Assembly (NCBI GenBank): GCA_023266165.1
Contig: JAHFRR010000001.1
Location: 1-24,828 of the forward strand
Direction of reading: 5' to 3'
Source: Thiotrichales bacterium
GTDB lineage: Bacteria > Pseudomonadota > Gammaproteobacteria > Francisellales > CACEW01
DNA: 24,828 nucleotides
Shown here: piece by piece, positions 7,127 through 14,302 of the stretch
Layout: each line of letters opens with the position of its first letter
Position numbering within the stretch: position 1 is the stretch's first letter
Notes under the pieces: model-generated
Told to the model about the DNA's origin: nothing
Database searches by the model: none
What the model saw: only the letters and a program-made list of their open reading frames with translations
Program-made: the position numbers and the translations under genes

Positions 7127-7939
7127 ATGGCAAATAAAGACCCCCTTAAAACTTCACTCACGCTGGTGGGCACAGGGATCAAAACCTTGTCCCACCTGAA
7201 TACAGAGACCAAGACCTATATTGAATCCGCGGATAAAGTTCTTTTTTTATTAAATGAACCTATCTTGCAAGAATGGGTCATGAAAACCAATCTCAACTCA
7301 GAATCTCTGGAGTTTTTATACTGGAAATACCCTCAAAGACGTAAAGCCTGCTATCAAGCCATCACAGATTATATCTTGGAAGTACTGGAAACCCAGGGTG
7401 GGCATATCACCGTGGTCTTTTATGGACATCCTACTGTCTTTGCTCAGTCAGGCCTGGATGCCGTGCGCATTGCTCGCACGCGGGGATATGATGTGCGGGC
7501 TTTGCCAGGTATCTCTGCCGAAGATTGTCTCTTTGCCGATTTAGAGATTGACCCTGCAGAAGGAGGGTGCCAGTCTTTTGAAGCGACAGACTTTTTGATT
7601 CGCACACGTCCTTTTGATACCGCTAGCCATTTGATTTTGTGGCAAGTAGGGAGCGTGGGGCTTTTGGGCCATGAAAACGAAATGCGCCCTGATGCCCTAC
7701 AAGTTCTCTATCATCGCCTCAGAACACGCTATGACGATGCCCATCTCATCACCCTGTATGAAGGCGCGCAATACCCGAGCTTTGAGGCTATTATCCAGAA
7801 AATCCCCTTAAAAGACCTGCCTCAACAACAACCCTCGCGTATCACCACACTCTATATCCCGCCAACTCACCAGCGAGCATTAGACCCTCAAATGCTCGAT
7901 GCATTGGGCATTTTGTGTCCCCTGGGCCAGCCCTCTTAA
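7127..7939 (+). CDS. Borosin-type peptide backbone N-methyltransferase (tetrapyrrole-methylase fold)
   Basis: A 270-residue SAM-dependent methyltransferase. It opens with LTLVGTGI (residues 11-18), the SAM-binding glycine loop of the tetrapyrrole methylase fold. It has YGHPTVF at 99-105, LPGISAEDCLFADLEIDP at 126-143, FEATDFLIRTRP at 151-162, LILWQVGSVG at 169-178 and TLYIPP at 241-246. This set and order match borosin alpha-N-methyltransferases (fungal OphMA, bacterial split SonM), which methylate amide nitrogens of a RiPP precursor, rather than cobalamin or sirohaem enzymes. Tyr65, Arg72 and Tyr76 fall where OphMA has its catalytic Tyr66, Arg72 and Tyr76. The length is that of a split enzyme without a fused core. 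The last ten codons lie opposite a recombinase remnant. The Shine-Dalgarno sequence is weak. The family call is strong from memory of the motifs; the substrate is unknown. Confidence 0.85.
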   Translation: MANKDPLKTSLTLVGTGIKTLSHLNTETKTYIESADKVLFLLNEPILQEWVMKTNLNSESLEFLYWKYPQRRKACYQAITDYILEVLETQGGHITVVFYGHPTVFAQSGLDAVRIARTRGYDVRALPGISAEDCLFADLEIDPAEGGCQSFEATDFLIRTRPFDTASHLILWQVGSVGLLGHENEMRPDALQVLYHRLRTRYDDAHLITLYEGAQYPSFEAIIQKIPLKDLPQQQPSRITTLYIPPTHQRALDPQMLDALGILCPLGQPS

Positions 7940-7978
7940 TGCCATCTCCTGCTTCATTTTATTTCGTAATGCTGTCAT
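7880..7978 (-). pseudogene. Truncated N-terminus of a tyrosine recombinase/integrase
   Basis: A minus-strand frame of 32 codons starts at ATG 7978 with AGGAG eight bases before it. Its first 24 residues, MTALRNKMKQEMALRGLAQG then TQNA, closely resemble the N-terminal SAM-like DNA-binding domain of phage-type and IS91-associated tyrosine recombinases (pattern M-x-LR-x-x-M-x-x-x-M-x-LRG-x-x-x-x-TQ-x-A). The resemblance stops near 7907, after which the frame is simply antisense to the methyltransferase gene and ends at 7880. All catalytic parts are missing. The well-kept start and ribosome site suggest a fairly recent truncation by deletion or rearrangement. Confidence 0.6.
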
Positions 7979-8000
7979 AATAGCTGCTCCTGTTTGATTG

Positions 8001-8022
8001 TTTGTGACCGCAAAATCACAAA
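8001..8022. repeat. Inverted repeat upstream of the immA-like gene
   Basis: TTTGTGA (8001-8007) and TCACAAA (8016-8022) form a perfect seven-base inverted repeat with an eight-base spacer. It lies between the recombinase remnant (starts 7978) and the immA-like gene (8060). It may be an operator for that gene or part of the end of the lost mobile element. Confidence 0.4.
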
Positions 8023-8059
8023 AAACAAAGAGGAGCGCTATCTCACGCAGGAGGAATAC

Positions 8060-8554
8060 ATGTTAAGCTTCAAACAACGCCAAAACATACAGCAAAAAGC
8101 AGAAGACTTGATTCGGCGGTCGGGTCAAGAGTCTGTGTTTCCAATTTCGTTGACAACAGTTCTTAAAAAAGAAAAGCTCACCCTCAAAACTTTTATTCCT
8201 CCAGAAGGATCTGATCTTAAAAATTACTCGGGCTTTATTGATAAAGATAAAAAACTAATTTACGTGAATGACGAGGAGCCGTTTTATAGAAAACGATTCA
8301 CCATCGCCCATGAAATAGGGCATTATGTCCTTGAGCATGGAAATCGCATTGATTATAGGAATCATAAATATTCTAACGAGCCTGAGGAACTTGAGGCTGA
8401 TCTCTTTGCCGCGTCTCTCTTAATGCCAAAAAGCGCATTTATGGAAGTGTATCGTACGTTGGGTTTGTCTGAGCTTGCTGCATTTTTTGCTGTGAGTCGC
8501 AAAGCAATTGGTATTAGAGCTGATGAGTTATTTAGCGAGGCGGTGTCATTATGA
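8060..8554 (+). CDS. ImmA/IrrE family metallo-endopeptidase
   Basis: A 164-residue zinc peptidase. The HEIGH motif at residues 84-88 gives the two His ligands and the catalytic Glu; the third ligand is expected in EPEELEADLFAASLLMP (107-123), the usual second block of this family. Members cleave helix-turn-helix repressors, as ImmA does ImmR in ICEBs1 and IrrE/PprI does DdrO in Deinococcus. The frame runs back to 7994, but ATG 8060 has AGGAGG six bases upstream. No HTH partner lies beside it; instead the stop overlaps the start of a membrane-protein gene by four bases. The gene is AT-richer than phhA downstream and lies beside a recombinase remnant, which suggests acquisition by transfer. Confidence 0.9.
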   Translation: MLSFKQRQNIQQKAEDLIRRSGQESVFPISLTTVLKKEKLTLKTFIPPEGSDLKNYSGFIDKDKKLIYVNDEEPFYRKRFTIAHEIGHYVLEHGNRIDYRNHKYSNEPEELEADLFAASLLMPKSAFMEVYRTLGLSELAAFFAVSRKAIGIRADELFSEAVSL

Positions 8555-9060
8555 ACGACGATGAAAAAAATTTTGTCTCGAACTCGAAATTAAAAAAGAT
8601 AGAAGAAGCTGCAAAAAAAAATGAGGGAGCGAAATACGTTGAAAAAGATGCTATTCCTTCGTCCAAACAAGCTGAAGTTGAGTGGGAGGAGAAAACATTT
8701 AAGGTTGAGTTTCAGCAAATCGAAATGGAGATTAAACGTAAGCAACGAGATCTCATGGTTCGTTGCGCGCGTTGGATGCGAATCACCATTGGAATTGCAG
8801 CGGCTTTATTGGGATTTCTTTATGGCTATGTAGTTCTGGGGTTAATGGGGTTTTTCCATTTAAACACCTCATTAGTACAACATGGGCATCTCCTGATTTT
8901 TCTCATTTCCATTCTCTCTGTCTATTGCTTTATTGCCCCTTATTTATTGCTGAAGGGGATTATTGCGCCTAAAGAACCTCATCTTTCTCCCACAGCTGAC
9001 CTTGCCCGAGGCTCCATCCATACTGCCTTTCCGGACAGTCAAAGATCTGGGCATCTATGA
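8551..9060 (+). CDS. Coiled-coil, two-helix membrane protein coupled to the ImmA-like peptidase
   Basis: A 169-residue protein of no family I recognise. Residues 1-75 are highly charged and Lys/Glu-rich with heptad-like spacing (likely coiled coil, cytoplasmic), followed by two membrane helices at about 77-102 and 113-138 and a short polar tail (140-169). The start overlaps the peptidase stop and the stop overlaps phhA, each by an ATGA, so the protein is coupled on both sides. The early part is A-rich, unlike the genes further downstream. A natural idea is that it is the partner of the peptidase, either a membrane-anchored substrate or a sensor. The tail from about residue 140 may be read-through into what was once the phhA leader. 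Confidence 0.75.
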   Translation: MNDDEKNFVSNSKLKKIEEAAKKNEGAKYVEKDAIPSSKQAEVEWEEKTFKVEFQQIEMEIKRKQRDLMVRCARWMRITIGIAAALLGFLYGYVVLGLMGFFHLNTSLVQHGHLLIFLISILSVYCFIAPYLLLKGIIAPKEPHLSPTADLARGSIHTAFPDSQRSGHL

Positions 9061-9878
9061 AAGATACCACCTCCTACACCGCCCGTGCGCCGGATTCCAA
9101 CGGGTATATTCACTATGAGCCTTCTGAGCATCAAGTCTGGGAAACCCTGTATCATCGTCAGTTTGCCCTGATCCAAGACAAAGCGTGTGAAGCTTATCTG
9201 ATAGGGCTTGATCGCATTGGATTAAGCCCGCATCACATCCCCCAATGTAAAGAGATTTCCGAAGCCCTGAAAGCTTACACAGGCTGGACGGTGGCACCCG
9301 TTGCGGCACTGATTTCTTTCAAAGCTTTTTTTGATTTACTGGCCCATCAAATCTTTCCCGCCGCAAGTTTTATCCGTCGTCCTGAAGAATTGGACTACTT
9401 GAAAGAGCCAGATATTTTTCATGAGATCTTTGGACATTGCCCCTTACTCACAGATCCTGCATTCGCAGCATTTACCCAAGAAGTCGGGCGTTTTGGCCAG
9501 GGGATTTCCCCAGAAGATCGTAAAATGCTGGCGCGTTTGTATTGGTTCACGGTAGAATTTGGCTTGATTCAGACACCCAACCAACCCCTGAAAATCTACG
9601 GCGCAGGCATTGTATCTTCCAAAACAGAAAGCATTTATGCTCTCCAAAGCCCCATTCCAGAACGTAAACCCTTTGATCTTCTGACCGTCTTACGGATGCC
9701 GTATCGCTATGATGCCCTTCAGAAAACCTATTTCGTGATTGACAGCATCGAGCGCTTGTATAACATGGTCAATGGTCAGCTGTTAGAGGCTTTTAGAGAG
9801 GCCAATGCGCTCGGGATTCTCAGCAATCCTCATGAGATCCACGACGCAGCGATGGCTCAAGATTATAGGAGTTGCTGA
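9057..9878 (+). CDS. phhA: Phenylalanine 4-monooxygenase
   Basis: A 273-residue aromatic amino acid hydroxylase of the single-domain bacterial type. It hydroxylates phenylalanine to tyrosine with O2 and a tetrahydropterin in the cytoplasm. The iron ligands are visible: His122 and His127 in PDIFHEIFGHCPLL and Glu167 in YWFTVEFGL. The pterin and substrate region RPEELDYLKEPD precedes them, and YGAGIVSSKTES (181-192) matches the family block after the active site. Length and start are normal. The start codon overlaps the stop of the membrane-protein gene by four bases, and phhB follows with no gap, so PhhA and its pterin recycler are made together. In Legionella the same enzyme supplies tyrosine and feeds pigment formation. 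Confidence 0.97.
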   Translation: MKDTTSYTARAPDSNGYIHYEPSEHQVWETLYHRQFALIQDKACEAYLIGLDRIGLSPHHIPQCKEISEALKAYTGWTVAPVAALISFKAFFDLLAHQIFPAASFIRRPEELDYLKEPDIFHEIFGHCPLLTDPAFAAFTQEVGRFGQGISPEDRKMLARLYWFTVEFGLIQTPNQPLKIYGAGIVSSKTESIYALQSPIPERKPFDLLTVLRMPYRYDALQKTYFVIDSIERLYNMVNGQLLEAFREANALGILSNPHEIHDAAMAQDYRSC

Positions 9879-10220
9879 GTGATAGATATAGAGAACCTAG
9901 AAGATCAAAAATGCCAGGCATGTGAAGGGCTGACGTTGTCCTTGACCACTCTTGAAGCGCAAACCCTGATGCCCCAAATTCCTGGATGGACGCTCAATGC
10001 CTCAGGGACAGAAATCTCTCGACGCTTTGAGTTCAAAAACTTTTATAAAGTCATGATGTGGGTCAACGCCGTGGCGTTTATGGCCCAATCGGAAGGCCAT
10101 CATCCGGATATCTTATTGGGCTATAACTACTGCGAAGTTAAATTCACAACCCATGCTCTAAAAGGGCTCTCTCATAATGATTTTATCTGCGCCGCAAAGG
10201 TCAATGCTTTAGGCGTGTGA
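9879..10220 (+). CDS. phhB: Pterin-4a-carbinolamine dehydratase
   Basis: A 113-residue enzyme that dehydrates the 4a-hydroxy-pterin released by PhhA so that the cofactor can be reduced again. The signature SEGHHPDI with the catalytic His pair is at about residues 71-78, preceded by FKNFYKVMMWVNAVAFMA and followed by YNYCEVKFTTHALKGLSHND. The N-terminus holds the usual I-P-G-W (IPGWTLN). The start is GTG at 9879, directly after the phhA stop, with AGGAG seven bases upstream. The abutting layout with phhA is the classical arrangement and supports joint function. Confidence 0.96.
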   Translation: MIDIENLEDQKCQACEGLTLSLTTLEAQTLMPQIPGWTLNASGTEISRRFEFKNFYKVMMWVNAVAFMAQSEGHHPDILLGYNYCEVKFTTHALKGLSHNDFICAAKVNALGV

Positions 10221-10234
10221 AGAAGGTTTTAATA

Positions 10235-13200
10235 ATGATCCCCCATCTTGCATCCGAACACACCCAGTCTCCCCTCTATAACACATTTCTCAAGACCCTG
10301 AAACTGTCTGGCTTTGAGGGCGATATTGCCAGCGATCTTGCATCCAGATTGACAATGGCGACAGACAACAGTGTGTATCAGGTGTTGCCTCAAGCCGTGG
10401 TCTATCCTAAACATACTCAAGATATTCAACTCTTATTCCAGCTGGCTCAGCAACCCTCATTTGAAAAAATTCAATTTGCCCCACGCGGGGGCGGTACGGG
10501 TACAGATGGACAGGCGTTGAATCATGGGATTGTCATCGAAGGCACACGGTATCTGCACCAGATCTTGGAGATCAATCTGAATCAAGGGTTCGCACGCGTT
10601 CAGCCAGGTGTTGTACTGGATCAGCTCAATGATGCGTTGCAGCCTCTCGGCGTCTTCTTTGCTCCCAATCTTTCTCCCAGTAGCCGTGCAACGTTGGGTG
10701 GCATGTTCAACACAGATGCCTGTGGCAAAGGCTCGTGTTGTTATGGTCGCACCAGCGAGCATGTGCTAGAGGCTGTCTGTGTGCTCAGTAATGGAGAGAT
10801 CTTGGAGTCTTTCCCCATTGATCTGGAGACATTGTCAAACTATCAAAAGCGGCCTGATCTGATCGGAGACATCTATCGCCAAGTAGATGCAATTGTAAAA
10901 ACCCATCGGGAAGAAATTGCCCATGTTTTTCCAAAGCTCTCGCGATTTATGACGGGATATAATCTTGCTAAGATCTATTCTCCCACACAAGATATCTTTA
11001 ATTTGAATTATTTACTGGGAGGCTCAGAAGGCACGCTGGTCTTTGTCTCTGAGCTGAAAGTCAAACTCACTCCCCTGCCCAAACATACCCAACTGATGGT
11101 GATTCAATATGGCGAGTTTGATGATGCTTTACGTGCTGCCCGAGCGCTTTTGCGTGTCACACCCACGGCCATTGAGACGATCGACGACAAGGTGCTCAGT
11201 GTTGCTAAAACAGATATTATCTATACCCATGTGAAACCCATGTTAGAAGCCCCAGGGTTATTGGGATCAATCGATTCTGTTACGTATGCAAAAGCAATTA
11301 ATTTAGTTGAGTTTTCAGGGGAAGATGCCCTGAGCATCTCAGCGAAAGTCCAAGCGCTCTCGGATGAAATGCTGGCTCAAAAAGGCCAACCTCAGGCGCC
11401 TTTGTCGTGTTATATCACGCAAGACCCGCAAGAAATGGCAGCGCTCTGGGAGCTTCGCAAAAAGAGTGTAGGGCTCTTGGGAAACCTGCCTGGTCATCGT
11501 CGTCCCATTCCGTTTGTAGAAGACACTGTCGTGCCTCCTGAGGCTTTGGCAGACTACGTTCGCGAGTTTCGGGCACTGTTAGATCATCATCATCTTCAAT
11601 ATGGCATGTTTGGCCATGTCGATGCCGGATGCCTGCACGTGAGGCCCGCGCTGGATATGACAGACCCTCATGATGCAGCGCTCATCCCCCTTTTGACGGA
11701 TGCTGTGAGCCAGCTCGTTAAAAAATATGGGGGGATTCTCTGGGGCGAGCATGGACAAGGGTTTCGATCTTCTTATGCCCCTGAGTATTTCGGTAAAAAT
11801 TTATATCATGCTGTACGGCAGATTAAAACCCTGTTTGACCCCTATAATCGTTTAAATCCAGGCAAAATTGCTTCCTCTCTCCACACCCCTGAACCGATTG
11901 TCTCCGTCCAAGGCCCTCTACGAGGCGAGCAAGATCGACAAATTCCTCTCAGTATTCGAGAACGCTACGAGCCGATTGTCAAATGCAACGGCAACGGCCA
12001 GTGTTTTCAGGTCGACCCTCATGCTGTAATGTGCCCCTCCAGCAAAGTCACACGCGATCGCGTGCATTCACCCAAAGGCCGTGCAACCGTGATGCGAGAG
12101 TGGTTGCGACTGCTGGCCAACATCCCACAAGCCTCACGCCCTCGCACAACCCGCAACCCATTTAAGATTTTCTGGAAAAAGCGCGCACATCTTAAAACCC
12201 AATCTCAAGACTTCTCACAAGAAGTCTACCAAGCACTTTCAGGATGCTTGAGCTGCAAAGCTTGTACGACAGGATGCCCGGTGAAGGTTGATATCCCACG
12301 TTTTAAAGCAAAATTTTTGCAAGACTATTATCAAAGATATCCTAGGCCTTTGAGAGATTATGCTATTGGTATCAGTGAGCGCTTGGCAAAATGGATGAGC
12401 AAAATGCCCAGGATCAGTCAGTTTTTCGGGAATTTTCTATTGAACTTATCAGCACGTCTGATAGGTTTAGTAGACTTGCCAAAAGTTTTAAAAAGTCATT
12501 ATAAAATAAAATATTTAAAAATAGACAAAAAATTAAAAAATCTTAAAAATCTTAAAAATATTGAAAGAACAGTCTGTATCGTTCCTGATTTTTTAATCAA
12601 TTTTTATACGCCTACTATTTTAAAAGATTCGATAGAAGTCCTAGAAAAATGGGGGTTTCAGGTATGGGTACTTCCTTTTAGACCTAATGGGAAGACCTGG
12701 CATGTGAAAGGGTTCTTGAAAAAATTCTATCAGATCGCCCAAAAAAATATTTTATTTTATGAATCTATTTCTGATTTGAATATTCCTTTAATTGGCTTAG
12801 AACCCAGTATAACCCTGACGTATCGAGATGAATATATTCAGTCAAGTTTAGAAATTTTAGGCCGAAAACCCAATTTTAAAATTTTATTATTGCAAGAGTT
12901 TTTAGCACAGCACACGCTTTCTAAAATAACACCTAAAATAACATCTGATATCATGCCTGATCTGAAATCTACGTCTGAGCAGAAACCCTATTTTTTGCTT
13001 GCTCATTGCAGTGAGAAATCTCTCTATCCCTCCGCCGAACGGGATTGGCAAAAGGTTTTTCAACAGGCAGGTTTGACCCTGGAGATTATCTCCGTCGGTT
13101 GTTGTGGTATGGCAGGAAGCTTTGGCCATGAAATCGAGCATGTTTCCCTGTCGAAAGATATTTTTAATCTGAGCTGGCAAGCCAAGATCTCCCAAAACCC

Positions 13201-13375
13201 AAGCCTGCGTTCTCGTTTACTGGTTACAGGCTTTTCATGCGCCTGCCAGATCAAACGCATGACAGGCTTGAGCGTGCAGCATCCGATTGAGGTGTTGAAT
13301 AGCCTGGGTCAGGCAAACATCCCCACCTTATGCAAAACACCAGGGACTTCGCGGACGCACTTTGGCACCAAATAG
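10235..13375 (+). CDS. ydiJ: FAD- and Fe-S-binding dehydrogenase (YdiJ-like, D-2-hydroxyacid type)
   Basis: A 1046-residue fusion of a flavin oxidase and an iron-sulfur module, near the 1018 of E. coli YdiJ, a D-2-hydroxyglutarate dehydrogenase. An FAD_binding_4 domain occupies roughly residues 50-240 (FAPRGGGTGTDGQALNHG; SPSSRATLGGMFNTDACGKG), then an FAD-oxidase C domain to about 560, ending with the GxLWGEHGQGFRS and LNPGK blocks. Cysteine clusters follow: CNGNGQC near 583, CLSCKACTTGCP near 670 and GCCGMAGSFGHE near 955. ATG 10235 is preferred, with AGAAGG eight bases before it; GTG 10217 would overlap the phhB stop. The stretch 12460-12960 (residues 742-908) is strikingly AT- and Lys/Ile-rich and poorly conserved looking. 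The last 67 bases overlap epmB on the other strand. Confidence 0.9.
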   Translation: MIPHLASEHTQSPLYNTFLKTLKLSGFEGDIASDLASRLTMATDNSVYQVLPQAVVYPKHTQDIQLLFQLAQQPSFEKIQFAPRGGGTGTDGQALNHGIVIEGTRYLHQILEINLNQGFARVQPGVVLDQLNDALQPLGVFFAPNLSPSSRATLGGMFNTDACGKGSCCYGRTSEHVLEAVCVLSNGEILESFPIDLETLSNYQKRPDLIGDIYRQVDAIVKTHREEIAHVFPKLSRFMTGYNLAKIYSPTQDIFNLNYLLGGSEGTLVFVSELKVKLTPLPKHTQLMVIQYGEFDDALRAARALLRVTPTAIETIDDKVLSVAKTDIIYTHVKPMLEAPGLLGSIDSVTYAKAINLVEFSGEDALSISAKVQALSDEMLAQKGQPQAPLSCYITQDPQEMAALWELRKKSVGLLGNLPGHRRPIPFVEDTVVPPEALADYVREFRALLDHHHLQYGMFGHVDAGCLHVRPALDMTDPHDAALIPLLTDAVSQLVKKYGGILWGEHGQGFRSSYAPEYFGKNLYHAVRQIKTLFDPYNRLNPGKIASSLHTPEPIVSVQGPLRGEQDRQIPLSIRERYEPIVKCNGNGQCFQVDPHAVMCPSSKVTRDRVHSPKGRATVMREWLRLLANIPQASRPRTTRNPFKIFWKKRAHLKTQSQDFSQEVYQALSGCLSCKACTTGCPVKVDIPRFKAKFLQDYYQRYPRPLRDYAIGISERLAKWMSKMPRISQFFGNFLLNLSARLIGLVDLPKVLKSHYKIKYLKIDKKLKNLKNLKNIERTVCIVPDFLINFYTPTILKDSIEVLEKWGFQVWVLPFRPNGKTWHVKGFLKKFYQIAQKNILFYESISDLNIPLIGLEPSITLTYRDEYIQSSLEILGRKPNFKILLLQEFLAQHTLSKITPKITSDIMPDLKSTSEQKPYFLLAHCSEKSLYPSAERDWQKVFQQAGLTLEIISVGCCGMAGSFGHEIEHVSLSKDIFNLSWQAKISQNPSLRSRLLVTGFSCACQIKRMTGLSVQHPIEVLNSLGQANIPTLCKTPGTSRTHFGTK
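12541..12558. repeat. Tandem 9-base repeat inside ydiJ
   Basis: Two perfect copies of TCTTAAAAA (12541-12549 and 12550-12558), with a further partial copy on each side, encode a KNLKNLKN-like stretch. They sit in the AT-rich linker between the ferredoxin-like and C-terminal CCG parts of the ydiJ product. Because the unit is nine bases, copy-number change keeps the frame. Confidence 0.6.
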
Positions 13376-14301
13376 CCTGGCAACGCGGTTTGCAGGCCGT
13401 GATACAACGTTTTAGCCTGATCCTGCGGTACTTCAAACCCCTGAGCACCTTTAACCTGATCTAACAAATGTAGATAGTAGGGCAGTACACCCATCTCAAA
13501 TAAACGCTCGCTGAGAGTAACCAAGGCTTCCAGCGTATCATTCACCCCTTTTAATAAAACACTTTGATTGAGCAAGGGAATGCCTGCATGTTTCAGCGGT
13601 AAAAGGGCTTGAGCCAGCTCATCATTGCATTCTTGCGCATGATTAATATGAAGCACCATCACAGTATGTAAGCGTGTTGGGCTCAGCAACTGAATCAGCT
13701 CAGGGGTGATTCGGGCAGGCAACACCACCGGCAATCGCGTATGGATTCTCACGCGCTTGATATGGGAAATCTCTTCTAGGGCTTTTAAAATAGGGCTTAA
13801 CAGCGTGTCTTTCAGCATGAGAGGATCGCCGCCGCTTAAAATAATCTCTGAGAGCGCGCTTTCTTTTTGGATGTAAGCAAGGGCGGCGCCTAAATGGTGT
13901 GGGCTCAGTCGATTCTCGTGATAAGGGAAATGCCGCCGAAAGCAGTATCGACAGTTGATGGCGCAGCTGCCACTCAACATCAACAGCAATCGCCCCTGGT
14001 ATTTATGCAAAACACCTGGGATAGGATTTGCCTCTGCTTGCTCTTTTAAAGGATCGTTGTGATATCCAGGGGCATCTTGCATCTCACTGTCCAACGCCAA
14101 GACTTGTTTAAGCAGAGGATCATAGGGGTTATTTTTTTGAATGCGTGCGGCAAAGCTATGCGGTACGCGGGTTTTAAAAGCCTGATGAGCCTGTTGGGTG
14201 TCGAAATTATCAGGAGAAAGCCCTACAAACCTCAACAACGCCGCGGGTGTCTCTAGCCCCATGGCCAGTTGTTTTGACCACGGCAAATCTTGCCACTCCA
14301 C
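13309..14301 (-). CDS. epmB: EF-P beta-lysylation protein EpmB (lysine 2,3-aminomutase family)
   Basis: A 330-residue radical-SAM/PLP enzyme that converts (S)-alpha-lysine to (R)-beta-lysine for attachment to elongation factor P by EpmA. The 4Fe-4S cluster site is CAINCRYCFRRHFPY (Cys at about 113, 117 and 120), preceded by YQGRLLLMLSGS; SEIILSGGDPLML and RVRIHTRLPVVLPARIT are family blocks. It is short like EpmB (about 340) rather than catabolic KamA (over 400). GTG 14301 is preferred, one base after the engB stop with AGGAAG upstream; ATG 14319 lacks any Shine-Dalgarno and would overlap engB by 17 bases. efp and epmA are not in this window. The 3' end overlaps the end of ydiJ by 67 bases. 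Confidence 0.93.
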   Translation of the reverse strand: MEWQDLPWSKQLAMGLETPAALLRFVGLSPDNFDTQQAHQAFKTRVPHSFAARIQKNNPYDPLLKQVLALDSEMQDAPGYHNDPLKEQAEANPIPGVLHKYQGRLLLMLSGSCAINCRYCFRRHFPYHENRLSPHHLGAALAYIQKESALSEIILSGGDPLMLKDTLLSPILKALEEISHIKRVRIHTRLPVVLPARITPELIQLLSPTRLHTVMVLHINHAQECNDELAQALLPLKHAGIPLLNQSVLLKGVNDTLEALVTLSERLFEMGVLPYYLHLLDQVKGAQGFEVPQDQAKTLYHGLQTALPGYLVPKCVREVPGVLHKVGMFA

Positions 14302-14302
14302 T

